A stretch of 41,962 bases of DNA from Phallusia fumigata. Its lineage: Eukaryota; Chordata; Ascidiacea; Phlebobranchia; Ascidiidae. The stretch is from NCBI GenBank assembly GCA_008931825.1, contig QXVZ01006413.1, positions 1 through 41,962 on the forward strand, written 5' to 3'. Positions 9,601 through 19,917 of this stretch are shown here, in pieces. Position 1 is the first letter of the stretch, and each line of letters begins with the position of its first letter. The position numbers were made by a program, and so were the translations under genes. The notes below the pieces were generated by a model that had not been told where the DNA came from, did no database searches, and saw only the letters and a list, made by a program, of their open reading frames with translations.

Positions 9601-12370
9601 AATGCAGCAATCCTTCGCGGCCTACAACGAAATCTGATCAGGAACCCACCTAGGTTGCACACGCCAGTTTCGACCTCGTCTTGGATGTTGTCACAAATAT
9701 CCGCTCTTCTTCGTGTGTACGTACCCTGCGGCAAAAAATTCAAATCGTAAATTAAACTAAATCAAAATGGACTCTCCTTCGAGGATTTTGTTGCCAGTAT
9801 TTGCAATAAAGTTACGAACACACACCAAAATCTACTTACAGCGTTGCAGGTTGTGCTGCATTGAGACCATCCCGACCAAGGATATTTTCCGCAGCATTTT
9901 TGTGTGGAGCAGGGTGTCATTTCCATGTCATCTTGCAAACAGGTGTGTTTCTGCACAAAACCGACAACATGTTAAAGACATTTTCGGTGCTTCATTTTAA
10001 ATGAGATTCAAGCCGTTTTTCTTACTCGTGTTCTAGTGCGAGACGATCCACCGCAAGATACTGGACAAGCACTCCACTGACCCCAGGACATGAACTGACC
10101 ATCGCTTTGGGGCCCGGTATTGCAAGCCTTGGCCTCAGTCGTTTCGCCCACGCAACCTAAATAATGGGTAACAACTTTATGAAGCAAAGTCAACGTTAAA
10201 GTATAGGCAAACACTTTTTCCAAACCTTCATGTACACGTTAACAGAATTTAATCGTTTAGTTCAAAAGCTTTTAGTGTAAAACTTTTACCACTATTTCCG
10301 ATTTGTCCACCGAGGCATCGTCTGGTGCGAGTTTGTTGTCCGATTCCACACGTTGTGCTGCATGAGCTGTATCCGCTCCAGCCGCTCCAGTATCCACAAA
10401 GCATACCAACTGGGTTGCTGCAAGCCCTGGATTCGGTAACGGAATTGTCAGTGCCATTACTGGTTACACACAGGCTGTGAAAATTATAACATTGAAATGA
10501 TATTAACCTCTGAATCACAAAGTTTCCTTGGCACGCTCCAGTTCCTGGGGCACATCCTTGGCATCGACGAATCCTTTTCGCAACTCCGGTCCCGCAAACT
10601 CCTTCGCATCGGCTCCAGGCGCCCCAGGGATACCAAAAGCAACCTAATTTGTAAAATTAAGTCAATAAACATTCAACCACGTGCTGTCCAAAACGACCTG
10701 CAAGGGTAACGAGTATTGCAAAACACCGAATACGATAAAACAAAATCCCACAAAAACCAACGAAAACCAGACACTGCACCCAAAACACATATAATAGTTA
10801 GCTTCCAAACCAAACGAATGACCTACGAACCAATAATAACAAACTTACCATTTGGCAGGAAAACCGAATTCTGATCGGGCACACTGGTTTGCGTGTCACC
10901 TGTTTCGATGGGAATTGGTGGGGCTATCAATGGATCAGTAGGAATTGGGGGTGGTATAGCGTTGCGCAGTAAGGCTAAATTGCTATTGCCCATTACTACA
11001 TTGTATATTGGCCCCCAAGTAAGGGTACCAAACATTGAATACACTTTTTGTATGAAGTTGGGAAATTGCAGGAGCTTTGTAAAGTCACTGGCCGTCAACT
11101 GTTGCAGTCGCGTTAAATGGAAAAAAATCAGTCCATTTTGGGAAAGGAGTTGATCTTGCGCGGCGCTATTTCCACTCAGCGCCTGACGTAACAGTTGTTG
11201 GGACGGGGTATTTTCTGGAAACGAATAACCGAGCTAATTGGTTGATCCGTGACTGTTGTTGGTTGCTTTGATGGCATTGGCAGGTCTGGAAGGGCAGCGA
11301 AGCAAAACGGCGGAACATATCACCGACCAATGCATGCAAACTCCACCCGATGGGGAAAACACCATTCAGAGGGTGTTATTGTTTACTTACGAGGTTCTGC
11401 TGCAGTAGGGGGTGCAAAAGTGGCTACAGGCTGTTGGGTTGGCATGAAGGTGACTAAAGAAATAGCAAGCATTCGTGAAAAATGGTGTAATGTTGCCAAT
11501 TGATGATTTGCAAAAACTGAATTTGTGTTAAAATGTTTTGCGTGTTACATGGCGCAAATTAAAGCAATGAAGCAACAGGTCGAGGTTTTCTTTACAAGAT
11601 TTTGCGCTTCATGCGCTTTGTTAAGCCATTTATCAGCGCAAAAGCGAAAAGGTGAAGCATAAGCGTTAAAACATTAAGCACTATTGGTAAACCATTATGT
11701 ACTTTTGCACTGTAAGTTTATATCAGAAATTCTTGCATTTAAAGAAAGACTGTACAAAATTTGCATTAATAAAAACTTACGCCCGCAGTTTGGTCTGTTG
11801 GCCAGCAAGCAAGCAAACAGTGTGCTGGAAAGCGTAAGACCCTGCTTGCGGAAATAGTCACTTTTCGGACCGTTTTCGTACAGCTTCTCTAGCTTTGACA
11901 GAATGTAGACCTTGCTTTGAGCTTTCATGCAAGTCTCCTCGCCGGTCTTAAAAAATATAAATGTATTTATGATCTAAACACCATGAAGGCTACGATTTCA
12001 GCATTGCTGTAAACAATAATGTAACGTTACCATTTCATCCTTGTTGTAGCAACATCCCTTTTCTTCGCAGGTTTTTTTGTCGACCTTTTCTTTGAGGCAA
12101 GCGACGGGTTTGACAAATTCCGTTTCAGCGTCGTCTTCAACCCCACAAGCGAATCCTAAAAAACAGAGAAGTTAAGTGAATTTGATACGGCAAGTGTTTT
12201 GCTTTATCTTGCCTAGGCAACTTACTTCGACCGTTGTCAAATAATTGTTGGCGGAAAATCATGTCGTCAATGGTGATTTCGGTAACTTCGGTGTCATTGG
12301 TCTGTGCAGACGCCAGGGCAACTGCCAGAGCAGCTACCGCCCACGCTAAAGCTCTGCAGGATGACTGCAT
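3531..12370 (-). CDS. Giant secreted trefoil + multi-TSR protein, 29 exons, 1,670 aa
   Basis: Exons, in order of transcription: 12226-12370, 12031-12155, 11781-11946, 11391-11453, 10849-11214, 10508-10643, 10290-10474, 10026-10156, 9840-9950, 9650-9725, 9429-9576, 9119-9357, 8925-9025, 8746-8860, 8493-8677, 8071-8333, 7719-7926, 7528-7648, 7228-7409, 6982-7144, 6684-6872, 6275-6505, 6002-6201, 5730-5906, 5420-5661, 4836-5229, 4324-4417, 3922-4084, 3531-3624. All joins use GT/AG, phases match, and the total of 5,013 nt divides by three. The first 22 residues form a signal peptide (hydrophobic AWAVAALAVALAS, then AQT). A trefoil-like domain, a Pro-rich linker, an unrecognised domain and about 29 TSRs follow. 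TSRs carry WxxW (C-mannosylation) and CxxS/TCG (O-fucosylation) motifs, so this is an extracellular matrix or adhesive protein by family knowledge. The exact role is unknown. I do not recognise a named orthologue. Coadhesin-, SCO-spondin- or hemicentin-type TSR proteins are the nearest architectures. Confidence 0.88.
3922..10643 (-). repeat. Tandem array of about 29 thrombospondin type-1 repeats (protein-level repeat, exons 6-28)
   Basis: By my count there are 28 modules with a W-x-x-W/S-x-C-x-x-x-C core (for example WSQWSACSKTCG, WGSWEACSATCG, WSEWGQCSKSC) and one degenerate last module (WSGWSVCCSD). At least 12 have the strict CxxS/TCG O-fucosylation motif. Many introns fall in phase 1 between modules as G|GT or G|GA glycine codons, typical of shuffled extracellular domains. 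Other modules are split inside by introns just after the CxxxC core (exons 7/8, 9/10, 25/26, 26/27). One module (exons 9-10) is divergent: CSTTCNA is followed by GTYTRRRADIC, with the usual Gly-Gly replaced. Confidence 0.88.
10849..11453 (-). other. Pro/Thr-rich linker and unrecognised domain of the TSR protein (exons 4-5)
   Basis: Exon 4 (21 codons) is rich in Pro, Thr, Ala and Gln (for example QQPVATFAPPTAAEP). Exon 5 (366 nt, the second longest coding exon of the gene) encodes about 122 residues without any cysteine: a Leu/Gln-rich amphipathic first half (QQLLRQALSG, FFHLTRLQQLTASDF), then a Pro-rich tail (IPPPIPTDPLIAPPIPIE). It resembles no family I know. It separates the trefoil-like head from the TSR array. 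Splice phases on both sides fit (phase 1 in, phase 1 out), so the exon pair could be skipped or shuffled without breaking the frame. Confidence 0.75.
11781..12370 (-). other. N-terminal part of the TSR protein: signal peptide and trefoil-like domain (exons 1-3)
   Basis: Exon 1 gives the signal peptide and an acidic stretch (NDTEVTEITIDD). Exons 2-3 carry cysteines at residues 68, 78, 83, 84 and 95, spaced C-x9-C-x4-CC-x10-C with an aromatic residue (Tyr85) after the CC. This matches the core of a P-type trefoil domain. The first trefoil cysteine would be Cys52, which gives a longer first loop than usual (15 residues instead of about 9), so 'trefoil-like' is the safe wording. After it come a Lys-rich helix-like stretch and a hydrophobic segment (LSSTLFACLLANRPNCG). 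Seen directly: cysteine spacing and signal peptide. Inferred: the domain name. Confidence 0.65.
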
Positions 12371-12400
12371 AGTACCTAGATGATCTATGCTGCAAAACGA
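12371..12400 (-). promoter_or_regulatory. Candidate 3' splice acceptor just before the TSR gene start codon
   Basis: On the minus strand TTCGTTTTGCAG ends at 12390, 19 bases before the ATG at 12370. No coding exon is needed upstream because the signal peptide begins at this ATG. The acceptor could receive a 5'-UTR exon or, as in ascidians, a trans-spliced leader. Confidence 0.45.
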
Positions 12401-15065
12401 AGTTGGTGTGTAAAACATTTATTAAACAGAAAATAAACACTGAAGTGGTCGGGGAACAATAACTATGATACAATAGATCACCATTACGCTTGGATTTTTT
12501 AACGCCTTCTAAGCAAATACTTGTTAATTGATAGTGGGCAAAGAAAATTGTAACTTAAGAAATTTAATGTCCTATGGGTGAATAAAATGGAGTCTAAGTG
12601 CTGTAACTTCTTCCCTTGTTCCCGCTTTTAACGCCCCGGAGGCAAAACATTTTACACAAGCCGATCACAATCCGCTTTATCGAATACACGTTCACGTTGT
12701 CTGCGGGAAAAAAAGGGCAGTTCCCTTCGGTGCCAGTCGATCATACTTTGCCCTGAAGCGATCGACGCTGGCGAAGTACAATTAAAAAACTCGATTTTTT
12801 CTTTTTTTTTTTCTGTCGCACCCCAAGGCTTAAAATTTAGTGCGCTTGGTTTAATTAATTTATGGACATTTTTCCGTGTTATACAGGACATATGTACATA
12901 CAAATTTTACTGTTCAAACTTTTACATCATTTTGCCTGTTAAAAATTACGCATGGTTTTGGACAAACAAAAACTCGTTTCACCATCGCCAACGTACATAA
13001 TAATTGCTGCACGTTTAGGTCACTTTGCGCCCACGCTGTTACAGTAGCTACAAACATGAATGAATATTAGCACATAAACTAACGTGAGTCTCTGAACACT
13101 GTTGTGTTCAAACATATTAGAAACTTCCGTTATGTATATTTGTTAACACCTTAAAACAAAGTGCACTAGATCCATCTTAACCTTTTGCCGACATGTTAAA
13201 AATTTCAGATCGAAATGTAGTCAAAATTGTTTCTTAATCTCAAATTAAAATTAAATTAGATTAGATATTAATATCGAAGCAGTTGGTATTTTTTAATTTA
13301 ATATATGACCGCAAAATGTTGTCATTGAAGTTTTTGTATTAGTACCGCTTAAGCTGCATTTAATTCCAGAACCGAAAATTTTTTAGCAGGCAATCGAAAA
13401 CAAACATTGTGTCGAAATGCAAAACCATACAAAACCGTTACTGATCTAGTTGCCCAGGAAAGATTTAAGTTGAGACAACAACAACAAATTAAAGGTAACT
13501 ATCGACAAACTTTTCACACCTTTACTTCATACAATTATAGGGGAAAATTATTAACGTGATTCTATTCCTTTCGTCCGTGCTTCGACGATTGGTTAGTTAT
13601 TTTGGGCGAAAAGTAGTTAATAACGACTTGCTAAACCCAATTGTACAACAATTACGACTTAATCAAGCTAGTGGCAGCTATTAATTCGCGACAAACTAGG
13701 AGCTGTAACGCGCCAATCACGCTGCGTCTAATTGACACGTGATTCCATTACGCTTCCCCCATATTTAAACTACGCACAGGTGTGAAGCAATTTACTCACT
13801 GAGCAAATTTTTGCGAACTAATTCACACCAAACTGCAGGTCTTTGCTTCACAAACAAACCCGACTTAACTTTGCTCGACACCTGCTCGCTTCTTGTCGTT
13901 GCGCAAACGAAACAGAAACACAAAACAACCAATACCTATCGGTTTATATACCCCTGTTTCGGATGCCGTTTGGCACGTTTTTTTCTCGCCGGCATGTCGT
14001 ATACCGGTTGCAATAAACACGCCTTCTAAACGATAATAATACAAGTTAGTGGTGGTAAACGACTGACGTTCGCCCGGTCCATCGCGCCGAAACCGCGTTC
14101 GTCTGTCACGCAGCGGCCCATTTGCTTTTCACGGGCAATTTCAATTAAAATGGAATATACAGTTCCCATTATCCTTAACACATTCTCGCCTCGCTGATTA
14201 GCTACGCCCCCGTTTTGGATAAAAAAAAACGTCCCTTTTACCCTATGGGCGTTACTGCAAACGTGGCATGACCTTTGCAACTCCCTACAACCATTTTGAA
14301 AATCAACTTCCGTAAAACGCTCGTGGCGAATCTGTGCACCCTAAATGACGCATTCTAGCAAGCTACTTACTTAAAACGGTAAAATATTTATAATAGTGCA
14401 GCGTGCAAGCAAAAAAAAATGCGCTTTATACAGCGTCACCCGGGTATCGTGGATCGCTTGAAACTCGTACTAACCCCAAAAAACCATTTGGGATTATATA
14501 TCACTTTCTTCCTACTTCTTATCATGCCTCGGCTGCAATGTGTATCGAGTGGATGCAGTCCTGTCCCTTATATAGATACAACCTGGTATGTTTGTCGCAA
14601 CAAAAAAGCACGGAGGGGGTAATTCGCCCTCTTCTAAATTTTATGTCCCCATTCCCGTTTCGCTGAATTGCTTGAAGCGCAGCTTTACGGAGGCAACATA
14701 AAGTTCATCCCGGTTGGGATACGATAAAGATTTATCCCTTGTCTCTCGTCGGAGGCGGGTTTGTGTAAATTGTGGCAATACCGGCAGCAATCAACCGGTC
14801 ATTTGGAGGCAACGTTGGCAGTAATCGTAAAACATAGAACTGCGTCGGTAGTTTGACGACCATGAAACTTTACACGACGACACGTCGTCTGTTAATCAGG
14901 GTGACGTCGGCTCTTCGTTTGGTTCAGGAAGAGTGTGGTTTCCCAGAGAGCAGATAAAGGCGATCCCGTGCGCCATGACCAAGGTTTCTTTAACGCCGCA
15001 CTTCTAATTTCGAAACGTGCGTAAGTTGCGGTTTGCAAACAAAACGAAAGCTGCTTTACGATATT

Positions 15066-16734
15066 GTGTATTTAAAAACGTGGAAAATAACAAACCCAGT
15101 CGAAATATCACGCACTTTGTAATTGATCATCCTTTACTTGCACTGGTGCTCTCTGAAACGCGTTATCGTAAAGAGAACCATTTGTAGTTACCGGATTCTG
15201 CTCAATTGGGTTTGTCGTTGTGACCAAGAAGATCTTACGAAAAGAAACGCTGTAATAGATACACATATTCCCCCAAAACGTAAAACGATGTTTTCCAACC
15301 GTGTGCGTGCTTTTAGCTCAACGTTGCGAAATATTTGCACCCGTCTTTGATTGTTTGCACTTCAGGTTTGTCAAAACAAAGCTAGCTCAAAACAAAGCCA
15401 GATGTAGTGTAATAAGTATGCAGGAAACAAAATAGGCCTTTTTGTAGTAATTTGTACCGCAAGTTTTGGTGTTAATTAACAATGAAGCGTATGTAGTGTT
15501 TTCATAGTGACATGAATTTTTACTAAGTGCTATAGTAGTTTTGTAAACCTTTGAGATTGGGGCTTTTTAATGACGAAACACCCGACGAAACACCCAATTT
15601 TTCACCGATTTCTTCCAAAAGTCACCCGGGGCATAACTTTTAGCAATTTGGTTCGGTATTTGACCTGGACTTGTAATATATATTTTGTGGTGCGTAAGGT
15701 ATGAAACGAAAGGGATAAAAATCTTTTAGTTTTGAACAACTGTCAGATGGATATTCCGAATACTTAAACTTTTGTTCAAACATAACAAACTATTGTTCTG
15801 TCTACATGTGAAACACAATAAGGAACGAGATGTAATTTGTGAGCTGCAGACAATGCACNGTGTATTTAAAAACGTGGAAAATAACAAACCAAGTCGAAAT
15901 ATCACGCACTTTGTAATTGATCATCCTTTACTTGCACAAGTGCTCTCTGAAACGCGTTATCGTAAAGAGAACCATTTGTATTTACCGGATTCTGCTCAAT
16001 TGGGTTTGTCGTTGTGGCCAAGAAGATCTTACGAAAAGAAACGCTGTAATAGATACACATATTCCCCCGAAACGTAAAACGATGTTTTCCAACCGTGTGC
16101 GTTCTTTTAGCTCAACGTTGCGAAATATTTGTACCCGCCTTTGGTTGTTTGCACTTCAAGTTTGTAAAAACAAAGCTCAAAACAAAGTCAGATGTAGTGT
16201 AATAAGTATGCAGGAAACAAAATAGGCCTTTTTGTAGTAATTTGTACCGCAAGTTTTGGTGTTAATTAACAATGAAGCGTATGTAGTGTTTTCATAGTGA
16301 CATGAATTTTTACTAAGTGCTATAGTAGTTTTGTAAACCTTTGAGATTGGGGCTTTTTAATGACGAAACACCCGAAGCTTCTTTTTCCCCCTTACACAGT
16401 AAGCCACAGGTGGATAAACAAGTGTCGTTACATTATTAAAAAGCTAAACTACGGTTCGAACGAAATCGCCAATTTTTCACCGATTTCTTCCAACAGTCAC
16501 CCGGGGCAAAACTTTTAGCAATTTGGTTCGGTATTTGACCTGGACTTGTAATATATATTTTGCGGTGCGTAAGGTATGAAACGAAAGGGATAAAAAATCT
16601 TTAAATTTTAAACAACTGTCAGATGGATATTCCGAATACTTAAACTTTTGTTCAAACATAACAAACTATTGTTCTGTCTACATGTGAAACACAATAAGGA
16701 ACGAGATGTAATTTGTGAGCTGCAGACAATGCGC
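15066..16734. repeat. Duplicated contig ends around N15859 (15066-15858 and 15860-16734)
   Basis: The two copies start with GTGTATTTAAAAACGTGG and end with GAGCTGCAGACAATGC. They differ by a few substitutions and by a replacement: 16374-16469 in the right copy is absent from the left, which instead shows a second copy of a 12-base word (15584-15595). They abut the N on both sides, so unmerged allelic contigs are the simplest reading. Confidence 0.85.
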
Positions 16735-16737
16735 ATA

Positions 16738-16812
16738 CCGTTTAGACCAGTAAGGTCTCATCAGTGCAGCTGGTGACAAGACATTGGCCGTTTAGGCTAG
16801 CGTAGCCAGATT
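16738..16812. repeat. Two 25-bp direct repeats, each forming a small hairpin
   Basis: Both units begin CCGTTTAG, 50 bases apart. Unit 1 pairs AGACC (16744-16748) with GGTCT (16754-16758) over a 5-base loop. Unit 2 pairs GGCT (16795-16798) with AGCC (16804-16807) over a 5-base loop. The stems differ by compensating changes. Function unknown. Confidence 0.45.
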
Positions 16813-17278
16813 ACAGCACTCCAGATTGTTGAAAGTAACAAACTGAAAACCCATACCTCACGTCATCTGTTGCTATTCTATTTATTCGATTTGCATTACC
16901 GTATTTGATTGTAATTAAACTGAAATATGTTGCGTAATAATGTGGTAACATGATGGCGACACAAAGAGTGCCGGGGTCTAGATCACAAAGCGAATACCCG
17001 ATCTGATAAGAAAGGATAAGATTGATCTTGTGCCATCTCTATTTACTTGTTGTTTTGCGCCACCAATGGACGAAGGCAATTCTCACGGAGTCAACCGAGC
17101 GTCAAAGTTACCTCGTGAGGAAACGAATGCAATTTCCTGTCAAAAGCCTAAAGTGGCTTTGATGAGGTTAATTTTAAGGCCGTCACATATCACGATCTTT
17201 CACAAATCACAATATTCAGGTTCCGAAAGAAAAAAGTTTTATTTTTTTCTTCGATTAGAGCTGAGGGCGCGGCGCAGG

Positions 17279-17279
17279 N
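17279..17279. other. Single N contig join without visible overlap
   Basis: Unlike the other five Ns, the sequences on the two sides do not repeat each other. Real sequence of unknown length may be missing here. Confidence 0.6.
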
Positions 17280-18876
17280 TAATTGTCGTTACTTGTTTAA
17301 AATAGAATCGACGAAAAAAATCTCGATGTTTTGGTAAAAATAGCCGCACACAATAAATGTTCTAAGGACGACCCAGTAAATTAAAAAATTACAAAATTCT
17401 TGATGTTAGACTCGTTATAAACTTACAGATTCATTAAATTATTACTTTAACCAAAACATTTATCAACGTCCCTGGTTTAAGAAAAAACTATTCTGTGGGA
17501 CGATTGGAAAAGTGTTTGAGGCGATGATGGACGTTAATGAGGCGAATCGGTAAACAAAAAGGACTCGAACTTACATAAATATACGGAGAAGCGATCTTGC
17601 TGCATCGGAAAGTGTACGTGACTAACCTGACCGGGAAAGGGGCGTTAGCATGCAATTTGCCTTCAGGCCAGATCACACAACTGCAGGTGTAACGCAATCT
17701 ATTTACAGGCGCCGTGAAAGGTAATTGGCGATCTCTCAACAAGCGTCGAGCTCTTAAACCATTGTAAACACATGAGTTGTGGTCACACAAATACACAAGT
17801 TTGCGCCGGTAAGCGGTGAAACAACTACTAATGCGTTTGTCTTTTCAGTGCTGTAATTTCAATAACTGCATTTCCCCCCCACAAATCAGCGGTATTTAAC
17901 TTGTGTGGGTGTGGGGAGACCCTCTCCACAAAAATGTTCTTAAACCAGATTAAAACAGAATATAAAACTTTCCCAATCAGATTACCCTGACAAATTAATA
18001 GTATGTTGGAAAGCATATTAATATCAAAATTATTATCACACAGCGGACCGGACAAATCCACCTCGCTGCTAAATGTGACCCGGAAACCAGGTTATGGAGG
18101 TTTTTTGTATAGCTTTAATGTGGAAATCCCAAAGTTGAATCTACAAACATGTTTTAATACTGCACCGACTCAAAATGAGTTCTTCTGGAAAAAGTGCGTT
18201 TCAAGTAAAATAGCCGAGGACATTTTATTTATAGTTTTGAACGAAAAATAATAAAGTACGGCACACATTTCCTTTCTACGGCTCGTTCTCCGCAAAACGA
18301 TTCACGAGAGATTTTACGGCGCCCCGCCTTCTGGTCCACCGCAAATTTATTGTCCGCAACTTCCGAAAATTTCACACTTCGTGTATGGTAATCGTCACGA
18401 CGGGTCAATTACGTTGTGGCGACCCAAAGCGCCGTTTAAGACACAAGGAAAGTTTTACATCACAAACCCATATACCTTTCATCTGATAAAGATTAATTGT
18501 ACAATCATGTATACACAAGCAAACTCAGCGTAGGCCCAGTTTTTCGATGTTAGAAGAGATGCGTGTTTTAGAGGGGATATAAGTTTCATTTCACATTTTC
18601 AAATTTTCTTAGTTTTCTGCACAATAGGCTTGAAAACGTGCTTTTTTTACTGTGGCGAAGGTTGTTTCCAAATAACAGGTTATACCCACAAGCACTCATT
18701 CCCCATGGTTTATTTTCGATCCACCACAGAAATAGAACAGTATTAAGCTGGTACGGGAAAATACCGGCATGCGCAACTTTCTGCAAAAACGCTTTTTTTA
18801 CCGAGTTCCTCCACAATGAGCAACAGGCGTCATTGTCGATGTGGAATGGAAATGCACACACAAGCACAGAATTGTA

Positions 18877-19174
18877 TCATCTTTTTTCGTTTCCGTACTT
18901 TAACTTGTTGATGAGCTTTTTCGGTTTGATTCCGTAGGCCTTGAGGCGCTCGGCATCCATATTCGTCACTTTGGCGATATCGGTGTCGTTTTTTCTCCGC
19001 GGTTTCTTCTTTCTGGACACAACTACCTTTTTCCCGTTGATTGAATGCTTGTCGGGCAACGACAAAACACGAAGCCGCATTTCGCGTTCTTTTCTGCGGC
19101 GCCGCTGTTTCGAATTGAGTTTTGTTTTTTTCGGTGCAAATTCGGCTCCGTCATCTTGCGAAGCAGTTTTGGCA
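18877..19174 (-). CDS. KRI1: Second assembled (allelic) copy of the last KRI1 exon
   Basis: It is the same length (298 nt) and same frame as 19918-20215, and ends in the same TGA. It lies within the 1.04-kb duplicated contig end around N19227. By eye it differs by one coding change (Val for Gly after KK). No other KRI1 exons are present beside it, so it is not a second gene. Confidence 0.85.
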
Positions 19175-19749
19175 CTGCGATATAAAGGTCAAACGGTTAC
19201 TTTTGAATTCGGGAAGATAGAAACACNAAAAATGTGTTTCAAGTAAAATAGCCGAGGACATTTTATTTGTAGTTTTGAACGAAAAATAATAAAATACGGC
19301 ACACATTTCCTTTCTACGGCTCGTTCTCCGCAAAACGATTCACAACGAGAGATTTTACGGTGCCGCGCCTTCTGGTCCACCGCAAATCTATTGTCCGCAA
19401 CTTCCGTAAATTTCACACTTCGTGTATGGTAATCGTCACGACGGGTCAATTACGTTGTGGCGACCCAAAGCGCCGTTTAAGACACAAGGAAAGTTTTACA
19501 TCACAAACCCATATATCTTTCATCTGATAAAGATTAATTGTACAATCATGTATACACAAGCAAACTCAGCGTAGCCCCAGTTTTTCGATGTTAGAAGAGA
19601 TGCGTGTTTTAGAGGGGATATAAGTTTCATTTCACATTTTCAAATTTTCTTAGTTTTCTGCACAATAGGCTTGAAAACGTGCTTTTTTTACTGTGGCGAA
19701 GGTTGTTTCCAAATAACAGGTTATACCCACAAGCACTCATTCCCCATGG

Positions 19750-19755
19750 TTTATT
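19750..19755 (-). terminator. Likely KRI1 polyadenylation signal
   Basis: AATAAA on the minus strand lies about 160 bases past the TGA at 19918. It is repeated at the equivalent place in the allelic copy (about 18709-18714). Confidence 0.45.
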
Positions 19756-19917
19756 TTCGATCCACCACAGAAATAGAACAGTATTAAGCTGGTACGGGAA
19801 AATACCGGCATGCGCAACTTTCTGCAAAAACGCTTTTTTTACCGAGTTCCTCCACAATGAGCAACAGGCGTCATTGTCGATGTGGAATGGAAATGCACAC
19901 ACAAGCACAGAATTGTA

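Larger units (their letters stand above)
12401..18188. other. Long spacer without a supported gene
   Basis: This lies between the 5' end of the TSR gene and the KRI1 3' region. Open frames of 60-100 codons occur on both strands, but none has family resemblance, exon-like splice context or conserved motifs. It contains one contig-overlap repeat (15066-16734), an N at 17279, and a pair of small hairpins near 16738-16812. Upstream regulatory DNA for the TSR gene is expected at the left end. Confidence 0.6.

Noticed and set aside
12652-15008. Several 60-93 codon frames on both strands upstream of the TSR gene
   Set aside because: No family resemblance and no joining exons with matching phase. 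Length is as expected by chance in this composition.
15123-16225. Open frames of 75-102 codons that occur in both copies of the N15859 duplication
   Set aside because: Their recurrence comes from the contig overlap, not selection. The protein sequence has no recognisable domain and other frames are also open.
17555-17585. Minus-strand GTTCGAGTCC as the B box of a tRNA
   Set aside because: No A box or cloverleaf can be drawn at the right distance.
17885-17935. GC-rich hairpin (TGTGGGGAGA...TCTCCACA) as a small nuclear RNA
   Set aside because: It lacks the sequence boxes of any snRNA, snoRNA or tRNA I know, so only an isolated stem is supported.
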